The position numbers were made by a program, and so were the translations under genes. Shown piece by piece: positions 9,801-18,305 of a DNA stretch of 64,000 bases (position 1 is its first letter; each line of letters opens with the position of its first letter). The stretch comes from Farysia itapuensis (lineage: Eukaryota; Basidiomycota; Ustilaginomycetes; Ustilaginales; Ustilaginaceae), in contig JALBYC010000022.1 of NCBI GenBank assembly GCA_023212645.1, forward strand, positions 115,729 through 179,728, read 5' to 3'. The notes under the pieces were generated by a model, which was not told the DNA's origin, ran no database searches, and saw only the letters and a list, made by a program, of their open reading frames with translations.

Positions 9801-10197
9801 GCTTCTGCTCAGCCCGGGCTGGTTCCCTGACGGATTCGACATCAAGATCGTGACGCCACGGGACCCACTTCAACGCGGATCGCAACTCTGTGTTCAGATT
9901 CCGGAACGTACGACCGGAAAGCCAACGCCAGCTTCTGCCCCACCGACGACTCGCGGCGAGAATGCCAAAGACGTCCCGCCACCGATTGACAGCTCGCGAC
10001 TGGTCGCACGTGCCCATCGCCGCGCTGAAAAGCAGCACGGACTCGTGGCCGACATCCGTCATCCTGACATGCTCCGTCTCGCACCCCTCGCCCAGTACTC
10101 ATCCTACACTGAAGTATGGCGCACCGCCAACGTCCTCCGCCAAGCCATTCTGGACGAAGTCCACGCCGAAGAAGCATCAGCATCAGCAGCAATCTGA
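6883..10197 (+). CDS. Fusion of a cyclin-D1-binding-protein-1 (GCIP)-like domain with kynureninase
   Basis: A single uninterrupted ORF of 1104 residues. Residues about 45-520 resemble the GCIP/CCNDBP1 family: helical, with an early LTQILTLVQKHTTNLAIAL helix, a conserved VWEACARF-like segment and a long acidic, Asp-rich region before the final helices. From about residue 553 the protein is a complete kynureninase, including the N-terminal helix that precedes the family's LRDxF-IP start (here MRDGYILPTF). Family motifs are intact: YMCGNSLGP, DLAHA (about 830), CTYKYGSSGPGG with the PLP-binding lysine K858, and WWGHD. Kynureninase cleaves kynurenine or 3-hydroxykynurenine to anthranilate or 3-hydroxyanthranilate plus alanine, on the route to NAD. 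The kynureninase module has no methionine of its own at its beginning, so the join is not simply two adjacent genes. The function of the GCIP part in fungi is unknown to me. A kynurenine-aminotransferase-like gene follows 137 bp downstream. Confidence 0.88.
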   Translation: MTVLPELQGGTVAERDFQSTLVRTSIICASSIQSLREKVQPTILPEKDAPTVARASLLSAQIVSDLTQILTLVQKHTTNLAIALKPSAKDHTASPSADFSPVSGLDDKSLQAAQAQITALGNDLIPKLVFLAKKAWKDREVFQKRPLDAAESAAQSEERAKLERLAAEMGGQLMTADQLGVPASERTDVHKLLECSLGNSFAREVRNAVEVVLGAIADLFHSLLDQRARKALQQASTARDKADGIALPAKFQQAAAPTTLQDARKQILSANNLVWEACARFTAERNPDGTTRTMTSVAPNGVRTKVNVQGISRSNLEASKRSWQSRVELMRDGLAELQDGIDADAAHTQALDDEADEFSFPAATALSPEQKDRLRQLANLVKIGNLTHETLLKTIIRSGSEMIDLDEVEELGKQLEEAQDELVAACLYGEMDAGLEAKLFDPDAEDSDQHDQHLDNDADADLSDEQAIEKAILRTMEQYVLAAVSLSAFVTDREDLLEKVHLACATDVTGDYASVFGDKFSRLSKVLGEASSNVQLPAASSVQVVAAVPAQANNEFKTEVFVQELQNLAGQLGSGIEITDRAVAEQLDRSDPLSTMRDGYILPTFRDVCSSDYRSDSAETSPDAPALYMCGNSLGPLSKLTKEYLQQELDAWGRKAVLGHFEHPHGDPWTQMEKRVGQLTADLVGAKPSETVVMSTLTGNLHTMLATFYRPATMPLGVDFHGDAQAALAKGAKRKHKILFEHKAFPSDQYALTSVIELNGLDPATSLVPLTPKGKGKTLDTDDILATIDELGREGETALVLLGGIQYFTGQFFELEKLAAKAHEHGILFGVDLAHAFANVPLALHDWKIDFAVWCTYKYGSSGPGGIAGAFVHEKWHSSGESRLTRPAGWWGHDRATRFSMPERFSPMAGAEGWQVSNPSLLDMTALKGSLETLHRAASLVERPAGQETKIGSGSVMPVLRSKSLRLTAYLETLLLSPGWFPDGFDIKIVTPRDPLQRGSQLCVQIPERTTGKPTPASAPPTTRGENAKDVPPPIDSSRLVARAHRRAEKQHGLVADIRHPDMLRLAPLAQYSSYTEVWRTANVLRQAILDEVHAEEASASAAI

Positions 10198-10334
10198 GGT
10201 AGATACAAGTTTGAATGAAGTATGGCAGATAATTGCGTTATTTGGTGCGAGTCTGGCGCGTGCGAGTGAGTGAGTCATTTCTCCACACACACGCAAACAG
10301 CGGAGTGGACGTCTTTGACGACTGACGACGACGT

Positions 10335-11813
10335 ATGCTTGCGACGGGTGGAGCTGCTACATTCCGCATTCCTGCTTCTGTTGTTTCGCGCCGGTTCATA
10401 ATGACTTCTTCGAGTAACGCTGCTGGGAATCGATGGAAGACGCATCGAGCGACGCGGATCCACGAGGAGCTGAATCAAGGTGTGGATGTATGGACGTTGT
10501 TCAACCCAGCTGTCTTCCCCACGGCGATCAACTTGGGACAGGGGTTCATGAACTGGTCCCCACCACCGTACATTTTGAACTCCTTGACACGCGAGTTGGA
10601 GACACGGGTGGATCTGCACCACTACTCGCACCCCAAGGGACGACTACGTCTGCGTGAGGCGATTTCCGGTTTTTACTCGGAGCAGTTCCGCCTTCCCTCC
10701 GCCACTGCTGAGGAGTGCACGACGAGCGGAGGAGGAGGAGGAGAAGGGCTGCTGCCGAAACAGCGCCCGAAGGGGGGGAGGAAGTTGGACGTGGAGACAG
10801 AGGTGCAGGTGACTTCCGGCGCTAATGGTGGCATCTACTCGGTCATGGGCGCCTTTCTCAACGATGGGGATCGAGTTGTCTGTATCGAGCCCTTTTTCGA
10901 CCAGTACGATGCAGAAGTACGCTTCCACGGGGGTATTCCAGCCTACGTGCCCCTCCTACCTCCCGCCAGCGGGGGGGAACTAATCGAGTCGTCGCAGTGG
11001 ACGATTGATATGGACCACTTGGAACGCGAGTTTGCCAAACCATCCACGCGCGTACTCATTCTCAACACGCCGCACAATCCCGTCGGTAAGGTCTTTTCGC
11101 TCGCCGAACTGCAGCAAATCGCAGCGCTGTGTGTCAAGTATGATATCCTGGTCGTCGCCGACGAGGTGTATGACTGTTTGACCTTTGACGGCGCCGAGCA
11201 TGTGCGGGTGGCGAGCTTGGAGGGAATGTGGGAGCGGACTGTTACGGTCGGATCTGCAGGCAAGAGCTTTGCATGTACCGGCTGGCGAGTAGGCTGGCTT
11301 ATTGGACCTCCCCATCTCATAGCCCCAGCAAGAGCCGTCCACACCCGCATCACGTTCGCCGTCAACAGCGGCGCACAAGAAGGCGCAGCTATCGGCCTAG
11401 AACAAGCAGCCCAAACTAACTTCTTCCCCACCCAGATCAACCAGTACCACGCACGCCGTGAAACCCTCAAACACGCACTCGACAGTATAGCCCTCCCGCA
11501 CACCAACCCGCACGGCGGCTACTTTATCATCGCAGACGCCTCCAACCTCCAAATCCCCCCCTCCTGGGCCCAAGACCCCAACAACAACGTTCCCCCAGCC
11601 ATACTCCACAAACCAAAGGACTACCTCACCGCCTTCTTCATCGCCAAAATCTGCAACGTAGTCGTCATCCCCGCCACAGCCTTCTACTCGGCCCAAGGTG
11701 CCCATCTCGGTGAAAACTACGTCCGTTTCAGTTTCTGTAAAGACGGTCAACTGGAAGAGGCTGCCCAACGCCTGCAGGCTCTGAAACCCTACATCTCATC
11801 TCCTTCCAAATAG
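10335..11813 (+). CDS. Kynurenine aminotransferase-like class I PLP enzyme, possible dual start
   Basis: The protein has 492 residues from the first ATG. It is a class I/II aminotransferase of the Bna3 / kynurenine aminotransferase / glutamine transaminase K group: INLGQGFMNWSPP at the N-terminal gate, TSGANGGIYSV, NTPHNPVGK, VVADEVYD, and the Schiff-base lysine in SAGKSFACTGWRVGW (K310). This group transaminates kynurenine to kynurenic acid (3-hydroxykynurenine to xanthurenic acid) and other substrates. The first 22 residues are basic, hydroxylated and free of acidic residues, like a mitochondrial presequence. The second in-frame ATG at 10401 has an A at -3, whereas the first has a C, so leaky scanning could give mitochondrial and cytosolic forms. 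A Gly-rich plus basic insert lies at about residues 130-155. Substrate is inferred from family and from the neighbouring kynureninase. Confidence 0.85.
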   Translation: MLATGGAATFRIPASVVSRRFIMTSSSNAAGNRWKTHRATRIHEELNQGVDVWTLFNPAVFPTAINLGQGFMNWSPPPYILNSLTRELETRVDLHHYSHPKGRLRLREAISGFYSEQFRLPSATAEECTTSGGGGGEGLLPKQRPKGGRKLDVETEVQVTSGANGGIYSVMGAFLNDGDRVVCIEPFFDQYDAEVRFHGGIPAYVPLLPPASGGELIESSQWTIDMDHLEREFAKPSTRVLILNTPHNPVGKVFSLAELQQIAALCVKYDILVVADEVYDCLTFDGAEHVRVASLEGMWERTVTVGSAGKSFACTGWRVGWLIGPPHLIAPARAVHTRITFAVNSGAQEGAAIGLEQAAQTNFFPTQINQYHARRETLKHALDSIALPHTNPHGGYFIIADASNLQIPPSWAQDPNNNVPPAILHKPKDYLTAFFIAKICNVVVIPATAFYSAQGAHLGENYVRFSFCKDGQLEEAAQRLQALKPYISSPSK

Positions 11814-11841
11814 ACCAGGTAGCTGAATAGAAATTGCAATG

Positions 11842-14064
11842 CTAGGGGTGCCACGTAGGGCTCGTGTTGGGGGCGGGTGGTGGTGGGTTGCCAAATCTGG
11901 GATGGGGCAGTCGTCGGTCGGGTGTGTGTGGGGTGCGACGGTCAATCCAGCTTTCGAGATCGATGCTGCGCGATCCGACGCCGTTGCGTACGTTCTTGGT
12001 CGTCTTGCGCGTGGCAAACGGGTTCGGGTCTTTGTACTTGGCGCTCCTGAGCCCAATTAGCGCGAAAAGCGCGGTCAGAGGTCCTGCGCGTTTGCCATGC
12101 TGATTGGCAACGCCGGCGATCGAGCCTGCGTCCGAGTTGCGGTCGTCCGTCAGCTCTAGCTCCTTGTGCTGGCCGTAGTCCCGCGCTGTGCTGATGCGGA
12201 TCTGCTCCACCGTCGAGCGATTGAGCAAAACCAGCCGGAGGTGGTATACATACAACGTTCCCACCGGTGCCAACATCCCCAAGCACAGCAGGAACAGAAC
12301 TGCGCTCACGGGTGACTCTTGCAGGGCACCTTGAAAGTCATGGCCCGGCGCAAAACCGCCGCCACGTGGGTATCGATAGGTCGTTGGCTTTGTGAGCAGC
12401 ACGAGATGTACCACAGTGAAGGCAACCACCATCAGCCCTGCAAGGATCGAGGTGGTTAGGAACACCATGAATGGCAGGTAATTCCGCCGCCCGATGCAGG
12501 TGTTGAGAAAGGTGCAGTGATGGTCGATGTTTTCAACGCAGTTGTCGCATACGCGGCAATGGCTGCTACGCGGCGGTCGGTAGGTGCCACAAGTTTCACA
12601 CCATTTAACGTGCACTGTCTGGTTACGGATACGCAGTACTCGCTGTACTGGAATTGCGAGTGGGTCTTCGGGATCGGCCAGCGGTTGACGTCCGCCCTCG
12701 TAACCAGAATCGCCAAGAACGCAGGGCGGATCCGAGTCCAAGTCGCGCGGCAGCACGCCGGGATCCTTCCATGCTGTCACACCCATATTGACAACCGCCA
12801 ACAGCCAGACGTACGTGAAGAAGGCGACAACAGCCGGGCTGATGTTGCGCGACAGCCAAGGCGCTTCGAATCCGTAGAACAGTCCTCCCAAAATCAGCAA
12901 GATAGCGTAGGACAGGATAAACGAAATCGGATTGTCGCCAGACGTCATGAGCAATCCTCCAAAAAGAAAGCGGCTGTTTCCCTTGAAGCGCCGGTAGTTG
13001 CGCTGACCTTTAGACTGCTTTTCTTTGACTAGAGGCGCAGGGTTCGCAGGCTCTCCATTCTGTGCGGTGTTCGCAGCTCCTTGGGGTGGGTCTGGTGCCG
13101 GGCCGTGGACTTGAGACCGGAGCAGTGGATCGGTGCTTGCCATCAGCCGTACTGTAGATTTGGGCGAAGAGCCGCCGAGTGCAGGATCCGTCTCGCTCTT
13201 CAGAGAGTCAAGCCGAGGATGGCTGCTCGAGCGCTCTCGTGCACCCGCATCAGATGAGGGGACGGAAGGGTAGATGCCCCATGGACTGGATGGTCGACGT
13301 TCGGCTGCATTGAGCATGCCGAAGGGCGACGGACTACGATGGCCATTTGTATCATCCTTGTCCGTTTGCGATGCAACCGATGTGAAGCTAAAGGGGGTCG
13401 TGCTGCGATCCTGGCCAGTCAGATTGGTCTGACTGGGAGACAAGAGGTTGGACGCCGAGTTCCGGGCAGCAGGTTTCTTTGGCGCAAAGAAGGCAGCTGG
13501 GGGCAAGATGGAGCCATGATCTTTGGGCAGTGAAGGTTCAGGTGCTTGGGACAGTGCTGTCGAGGGGCGCGTCTGTCCTAGATTGTCGGTCGATTTCCTT
13601 GCGAGAGTCTGAGACATTCGACCAAGCTCGACTGAGCGTGGACGGCTAGACACAGACGAGCGGCGAATAGCAGCGGCCGAGGCAGCCTCTCGCAGTCGAT
13701 CAGATTCCGAATGCTCATCTCTCGTTGTTGACTGCACTGAGAACGGCCTTGGCAGCTCGGTGGTTCTTTCTTGCAACGATGCTCCGTCAGAGCGAAGGCC
13801 TCCGCCTGAGCTCGGTCGAGCAGGTGCCACTGTTGCTGCCGAAGAAGTAGAAGCGGCATCGGTGACAGCAGAGGCGAAAGAGGCGCTCGAAGTGTTGAGG
13901 TCCGATCTCAGTCCGAGATCACTGTCGGAGCGGAAGGGCGTGCCAGCATCTTGATACACACTGGCAATCGAGCTTTGGAAAGAAGACTGGCGTGTTGGCC
14001 CACTTGGCAGCGACGAGGCTGATGCCAAGACCTCTTTCCCTCTTCCGTCACCTTTGTCACTCAT
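11842..14064 (-). CDS. Erf2-like DHHC-type protein S-palmitoyltransferase
   Basis: The protein has 740 residues from the ATG at 14064; the open frame continues 16 codons upstream but only from a GTG. The first 360 or so residues are Ser/Pro-rich and disordered. Then come two membrane spans (about residues 385-440), the cysteine-rich domain (CETCGTYRPPRSSHC...CDNCVENIDHHC, with DHHC at 514-517), and two more spans. The variant DHHCTFLNTCIGRRNY, with Thr-Phe after the Cys, is the Erf2 type rather than the DHHCPW of most family members. A C-terminal NPFATR segment also fits Erf2. Erf2 palmitoylates Ras at the ER/Golgi with its partner Erf4, which is not in this window. The stop codon is only 28 bp from the stop of the convergent aminotransferase. 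Confidence 0.9.
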   Translation of the reverse strand: MSDKGDGRGKEVLASASSLPSGPTRQSSFQSSIASVYQDAGTPFRSDSDLGLRSDLNTSSASFASAVTDAASTSSAATVAPARPSSGGGLRSDGASLQERTTELPRPFSVQSTTRDEHSESDRLREAASAAAIRRSSVSSRPRSVELGRMSQTLARKSTDNLGQTRPSTALSQAPEPSLPKDHGSILPPAAFFAPKKPAARNSASNLLSPSQTNLTGQDRSTTPFSFTSVASQTDKDDTNGHRSPSPFGMLNAAERRPSSPWGIYPSVPSSDAGARERSSSHPRLDSLKSETDPALGGSSPKSTVRLMASTDPLLRSQVHGPAPDPPQGAANTAQNGEPANPAPLVKEKQSKGQRNYRRFKGNSRFLFGGLLMTSGDNPISFILSYAILLILGGLFYGFEAPWLSRNISPAVVAFFTYVWLLAVVNMGVTAWKDPGVLPRDLDSDPPCVLGDSGYEGGRQPLADPEDPLAIPVQRVLRIRNQTVHVKWCETCGTYRPPRSSHCRVCDNCVENIDHHCTFLNTCIGRRNYLPFMVFLTTSILAGLMVVAFTVVHLVLLTKPTTYRYPRGGGFAPGHDFQGALQESPVSAVLFLLCLGMLAPVGTLYVYHLRLVLLNRSTVEQIRISTARDYGQHKELELTDDRNSDAGSIAGVANQHGKRAGPLTALFALIGLRSAKYKDPNPFATRKTTKNVRNGVGSRSIDLESWIDRRTPHTPDRRLPHPRFGNPPPPAPNTSPTWHP

Positions 14065-14215
14065 GCTCGAGGCGCGCAAGGGCGTGAGAAGAAAAGCGAG
14101 GTGCGCGTGCACGTAGTCAATGTGTTGGACTCGCTAACTGGCCGCGAAAATTAGCGGAAAATCGGTTGGCTTCCGAAGGCTGTCAATTAACGTAGGTTTG
14201 ATCCGACAGTCACCT

Positions 14216-15436
14216 ATGCTGGGTCTAGCGCCATGCTGCAGGACGACTAAGTGGTCTCGATACAGTGCCATTGTGCAGAAACGCTCTTTGACGTCTGCCG
14301 TGGCAGCTTCCCCCTACAAGATCTTGTTTTGCGGGACAGACTCGTTTGCAGCCAAGAGTCTGGAAGCACTGATTCACCACCGTTCCGATCTATGTCCAGA
14401 TTTGCATGTGCTTACGCCGCCAGATGCCAAGCAGGTATGGGGCGCAAAACAGATGCGAGTGTCACCGGTAAAGCTGCTAGCCCGCCAGCACAATCTCCCA
14501 CAGCAGGATGTGCCGTTGAGCGGCATGACAGAGTACACCCTCCCTCCCGACTTGGCAACGCCATCGCCATCTAGTATACTGCTTACGTGCTCCTTTGGAC
14601 ACATGATACCCGATTCCCTCCTCCAGGCGTTCCCAAATTCATATCAAAGACTCAACATCCACCCCTCCTTGCTTCCCAAGCTGCGTGGAGCTGCTCCAAT
14701 ACAGTGGGCCATATCACGCAGACTCACAACGTCAGGTATATCAATACAAAGTCTCGAGAGTCGCAAATTTGACTCGGGCAGAATCTTTGCCCAGAAAGAG
14801 CTGCCTTTCCCACCGCCCGAGCTGAGCCATTGCGCCTCCTACCTCAAAGTCGCGGCGGTCATGGCAGACCATGCGGCAAGACTGCTCGTCCAAATGCTAC
14901 AGGATCTACCCGGTCATGTTGACCGCAGCTGGGAGCAAGATCCTAGCGCCATCTCTAGAGCGCCCAAGCTCAAGCTGGAAAACAGCAAGATCGACTTCAA
15001 GACCATGACCGCAGACCAAGTGGTTGCAAACGACAGTGCATTCTCCTATCTCGTACGTGAGCTCCCTCAAATTTTTATACAAAACACTTACTGACGATCC
15101 CGCTTCCACCTCTAGCATCATTTGTACTGCGACCTCGTTGCTCAAAAACCGGGCTTTCCGGACCTGCTGACGTCCTTTCACAAGCTCGACGTTATCACGT
15201 CAGCAAAATTGCTGGGCTCCTGCCCGTCCGCCCATGTGAAGTTGCAAGCTTGCAGCTCAGGATGGGCCACCTACTCACCTCCTCTCGACGCTATCGTCGT
15301 GAAATGTAACGATCCAGATCGGCTACTCACAGTACACACACTTCAGTCAAAGGGGAAAAAGCTCAAGACGGCGCAGGACTGGTGGACTTCCTACCGAGAT
15401 CGCGCCAACTCCAACGGCATGCTCTTGTTCAGATAA
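14216..15436 (+). CDS. FMT1: Mitochondrial methionyl-tRNA formyltransferase, two exons
   Basis: Exons 14216-15052 and 15116-15436 give 385 residues. The intron (63 nt) starts GTACGT, ends CTCTAG and has a TACTGAC branch site; it is phase 0, and reading through it meets a stop. The ATG at 14216 opens a basic, Ser/Arg-rich mitochondrial presequence. The formyltransferase core follows: KILFCGTDSFAAKSLEAL, then SFGHMIP, LNIHPSLLPKLRGAAPIQWAI (catalytic Asn-His-Asp type site around NIHPS), and a C-terminal OB-like domain. The enzyme transfers a formyl group from 10-formyl-THF to initiator Met-tRNA for organellar translation. It is divergent from the DHHC gene (151 bp) and convergent with the acyltransferase gene (40 bp). 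Confidence 0.92.
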
Positions 15437-15476
15437 TGACAGATCGTTGTATATTAGCAACATCATTCAGGTGTAT

Positions 15477-18305
15477 TTAGATTGTCTTTTTGTTCTCGCT
15501 TGCGGCGGTGAAAGGCCACATTGCTGTGGACTGGATGGAGCCTTGGGTGCCGTAAAGGTCTGTGAGTACGCGCATCTTCTCGTCACGGACTGCATCCACG
15601 GCTGCTCGAGTTTCCGTTGACACTTCAGATCCGTCAAGGAGAGAAAATAGCATCTCGAGCACGGCTATGGCCTGCTGTCGGCTTACGAACAGGGCCGAGA
15701 TGAGATGCGGGTCGGAGAACGAGGGTCGAACGGTGGAAGAAAGTTTGAAGGCTTGGTTCACAAAGTGCTGGATACTCGGCTCGATAGCTAGGTGCTTGAC
15801 TGTGGTCTCAATGGCAGACTGAGTCGCTGCGTCCGCTGTCAGGCTGTGGATCACGGCTCGTGTCGACGCGAATATTTCCTCTCCTTGCGCTGACCCGGTG
15901 ATGCTTGCAGACAGGGGCGTTGCATTTGCGGAGCTGTCGTCGCGAATCCGGTCGACGATTTCGTACTCAAACTCGTTCTCTACCTTTTCCATCCGTCGCG
16001 CGGCGCCGTTCTTGGGTCCGTCATCGTCGTCGGCCCATCGGTCGCCACTGACCCATCGACTGGCCTTTTCGCGTGCAAAGCGGTCAAATTCCCACACTTT
16101 GGGCTCCAACTTGTCCAGTCCAGCGGCCCAGGTGTAGGTCTGCGCACTCACCGACTTGCCCCCACTTGCACTGGTGATTGCCACGATGCGTGCTGGGGTA
16201 AGGGCAGATAGAATCGAGTGGAGTGGCTTGTCGCCGCCTTTGGCAATGCGCTCTGAGTTGTGTTCAGATTTGGCTTCCGGGTCGAGGAGGATCTGTACGG
16301 GTGCTCGCACGTACTCTTCGCCTTCGAACGCGTCCAAGCACCGCAGATCGCGACGAGTCAAGCCACACACGAGTGTGCCCTTGACGACATCGCTCTGGCT
16401 ATCGTGAATGGCAGCTGCCGCACTCTGTTCGGTAAACACCTCAGCCAGGGCCGAGGACCGTATCAAACCGGGGTAGTCTTCACCTTTGACGTGGCACAGC
16501 ACTGTGCGATTCAACACACCGTTCTGGACAGTGAGATGCGAGCCCGAATTGCCAATGACACGAGCCAGGATCTTTGGATGCACGAGCGTTCCGTAAAAGA
16601 ACAAATTGGCGGTGTCTGCCTCGTTAGCGGCTACCTGCGTTGCTTCCGAGCTGCTTGCAAGCTTAGCCGCAATCTTGGTGGCCTGCCATACACGCCATCC
16701 GAACTTGATCTGTTTCACCAAACCGTAAGCCGTGTCGATGAAAGATACGTTGAGATTATGGAGCCACCACAGGCCGGCGACGGCGATCAGAAGACTAGGC
16801 GGTGACCAGCGTGCAGAATGCATGATCTTAATGCCGAGTCCGACCGCGAGCCAGAAGGAGCACGCTACGCTAAACAAGACCCTGACAGAGGACATAGATT
16901 CTTCCTCCTTGCCCGCATAATGAAGTGCAAGGCGGTTCGGCACAATGTACGTCGGTATCAAGGTCGGCAGGTAGACTGGCAGATAGTAAGGCAAACGGAG
17001 CACAAATGACTTGACCGCATTCCACAACGCTGACGCGGCGACCTTAGTGGATGGCAGTCCAGACGAAGAAGTGCTATCCGCCTTGTAGCGCCTAAGCATG
17101 CGCGCCAGTGTGACGTTGTGCACGTCATTGAGATGCAGAAGAGACTGGTATACGAAGAGCGTTTCGCGCGCTTGCTTGCTCTTTGTCCGCAGCTCATCGG
17201 AAGCCGGTCCGTCATCCAGTGAAAGTAATGTGGTGAGAGAGCGCGAGAGCAACACGTAACGCGACATATCGTACGGTGCAACGTCCATGGAATCCGGCTT
17301 CAATTCAAAGATTAGTTCGCGAGCCGATCTGACTGCCTGGTAGGTGGTCCAGTCAGGAGCGTTGTAGTTTAGATCATTGAGGGCTCTGAAGAGATCGTTG
17401 GTGAGGCGGACGACTGCCTTCTGTGCTGGGCTTGTGGTATCGACGCTTGCTGGCAAACCGTGTCCGGTACTGGTGCCGGTGTTTGTGCGTGTCATCGAGA
17501 TGGGCGTCGGCGGCACGGTCGTCATCGGGTCCTTCTCCGTCACGATGGGCTGTTCTGGCTGCACTGTAATGGCTGGTGCAGATAGAAACTCGTCAATGTA
17601 CTTGTCGAGCGAGATCGGCGGGCCAAATTGTAAGATGGCACGCGATCGAAAGACACTCCTGTCGTCGTACATAATGGCAGCAGGTAGGATCTTGACATCC
17701 GTTTTTGGCCTACGCTTTGCTTGATCGTCTGATGTCTGCAAGGTCTGCAAGTAGCGCGAGTACTCTAGCGCTGCCCAAGCTGCGCCTAACTTGAGCTTGG
17801 CGAGAGAAGGGATGGTGAAGCTGCCTCCTTCTGGGAACAGGGCGATCGCACCTCCGGCTTTCATGGCCTCGAACGTGCCACGAAAGAGCGACTGGTTGTT
17901 CTTGTTCTTTCGGTCTACTCGGATGTTGCCACTGGACGTGAGGATGAAGCGAGAGATGGGGTTGCTGAAGAACCCGGACTTGGCCCAAAAGTGCAGCGGT
18001 CGGCGCTCAGGCATGTGCGATGCGAGCATGGCTACATCGAGAATCGTGTTGCCATGGTTAGCACACACCAGAACAGGCGTGTCGACCGGTGGTGCATTAT
18101 GCTGCCCAAACACCTGCACTGACGAGTAGAAGAAGGGCAGGGAGACATCGCCAATCGTGCGCATAATTGTCCACATGATGCCAAATTGAGGCGCACCATC
18201 CTTCCTACCGCGACGACGCCCGCCTTGGACGACAGTGGGAACATCCAAAGCTGAAGCCCTGCCAGCGGCCAGACCTGGCCTAGCGTCCGGCGTGAGTGTT
18301 GCCAT
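15477..18305 (-). CDS. Glycerol-phosphate acyltransferase (Sct1/Gpt2-like) fused to a GGCT/AIG2-like domain
   Basis: A continuous ORF of 942 residues from a true ATG at 18305. The N-terminal half is a PlsC-type acyltransferase: ANHGNTILDVAM (His...Asp catalytic motif), NIRVDR, and FPEGGSFTIPSLAKLKLGAA, the form seen in fungal Sct1/Gpt2-type enzymes that make lysophosphatidic acid at the ER. Membrane spans follow at about 440-545. From residue 568 the protein has LFFYGTLVHPKIL, the N-terminal signature of gamma-glutamylcyclotransferase-like (AIG2/GGCT) folds, continuing with VKGTLVCGLTRRDLRCLDAFEGEEYVR (split here: the Asp-x-Phe-Glu-Gly-x-Glu-Tyr core is typical). A further 150-residue helical tail ends the protein. 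There is no stop, intron consensus or internal promoter between the halves that I can see. Whether the GGCT-like part is catalytic is unknown. Confidence 0.85.
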   Translation of the reverse strand: MATLTPDARPGLAAGRASALDVPTVVQGGRRRGRKDGAPQFGIMWTIMRTIGDVSLPFFYSSVQVFGQHNAPPVDTPVLVCANHGNTILDVAMLASHMPERRPLHFWAKSGFFSNPISRFILTSSGNIRVDRKNKNNQSLFRGTFEAMKAGGAIALFPEGGSFTIPSLAKLKLGAAWAALEYSRYLQTLQTSDDQAKRRPKTDVKILPAAIMYDDRSVFRSRAILQFGPPISLDKYIDEFLSAPAITVQPEQPIVTEKDPMTTVPPTPISMTRTNTGTSTGHGLPASVDTTSPAQKAVVRLTNDLFRALNDLNYNAPDWTTYQAVRSARELIFELKPDSMDVAPYDMSRYVLLSRSLTTLLSLDDGPASDELRTKSKQARETLFVYQSLLHLNDVHNVTLARMLRRYKADSTSSSGLPSTKVAASALWNAVKSFVLRLPYYLPVYLPTLIPTYIVPNRLALHYAGKEEESMSSVRVLFSVACSFWLAVGLGIKIMHSARWSPPSLLIAVAGLWWLHNLNVSFIDTAYGLVKQIKFGWRVWQATKIAAKLASSSEATQVAANEADTANLFFYGTLVHPKILARVIGNSGSHLTVQNGVLNRTVLCHVKGEDYPGLIRSSALAEVFTEQSAAAAIHDSQSDVVKGTLVCGLTRRDLRCLDAFEGEEYVRAPVQILLDPEAKSEHNSERIAKGGDKPLHSILSALTPARIVAITSASGGKSVSAQTYTWAAGLDKLEPKVWEFDRFAREKASRWVSGDRWADDDDGPKNGAARRMEKVENEFEYEIVDRIRDDSSANATPLSASITGSAQGEEIFASTRAVIHSLTADAATQSAIETTVKHLAIEPSIQHFVNQAFKLSSTVRPSFSDPHLISALFVSRQQAIAVLEMLFSLLDGSEVSTETRAAVDAVRDEKMRVLTDLYGTQGSIQSTAMWPFTAASENKKTI

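Noticed and set aside
6883..10197. Reading the GCIP-like and kynureninase parts as two ordinary adjacent genes
   Set aside because: There is no stop codon, no ATG near the beginning of the enzyme module, and no intron consensus pair that would separate them; the fusion is the simpler reading, though transcripts should confirm it.
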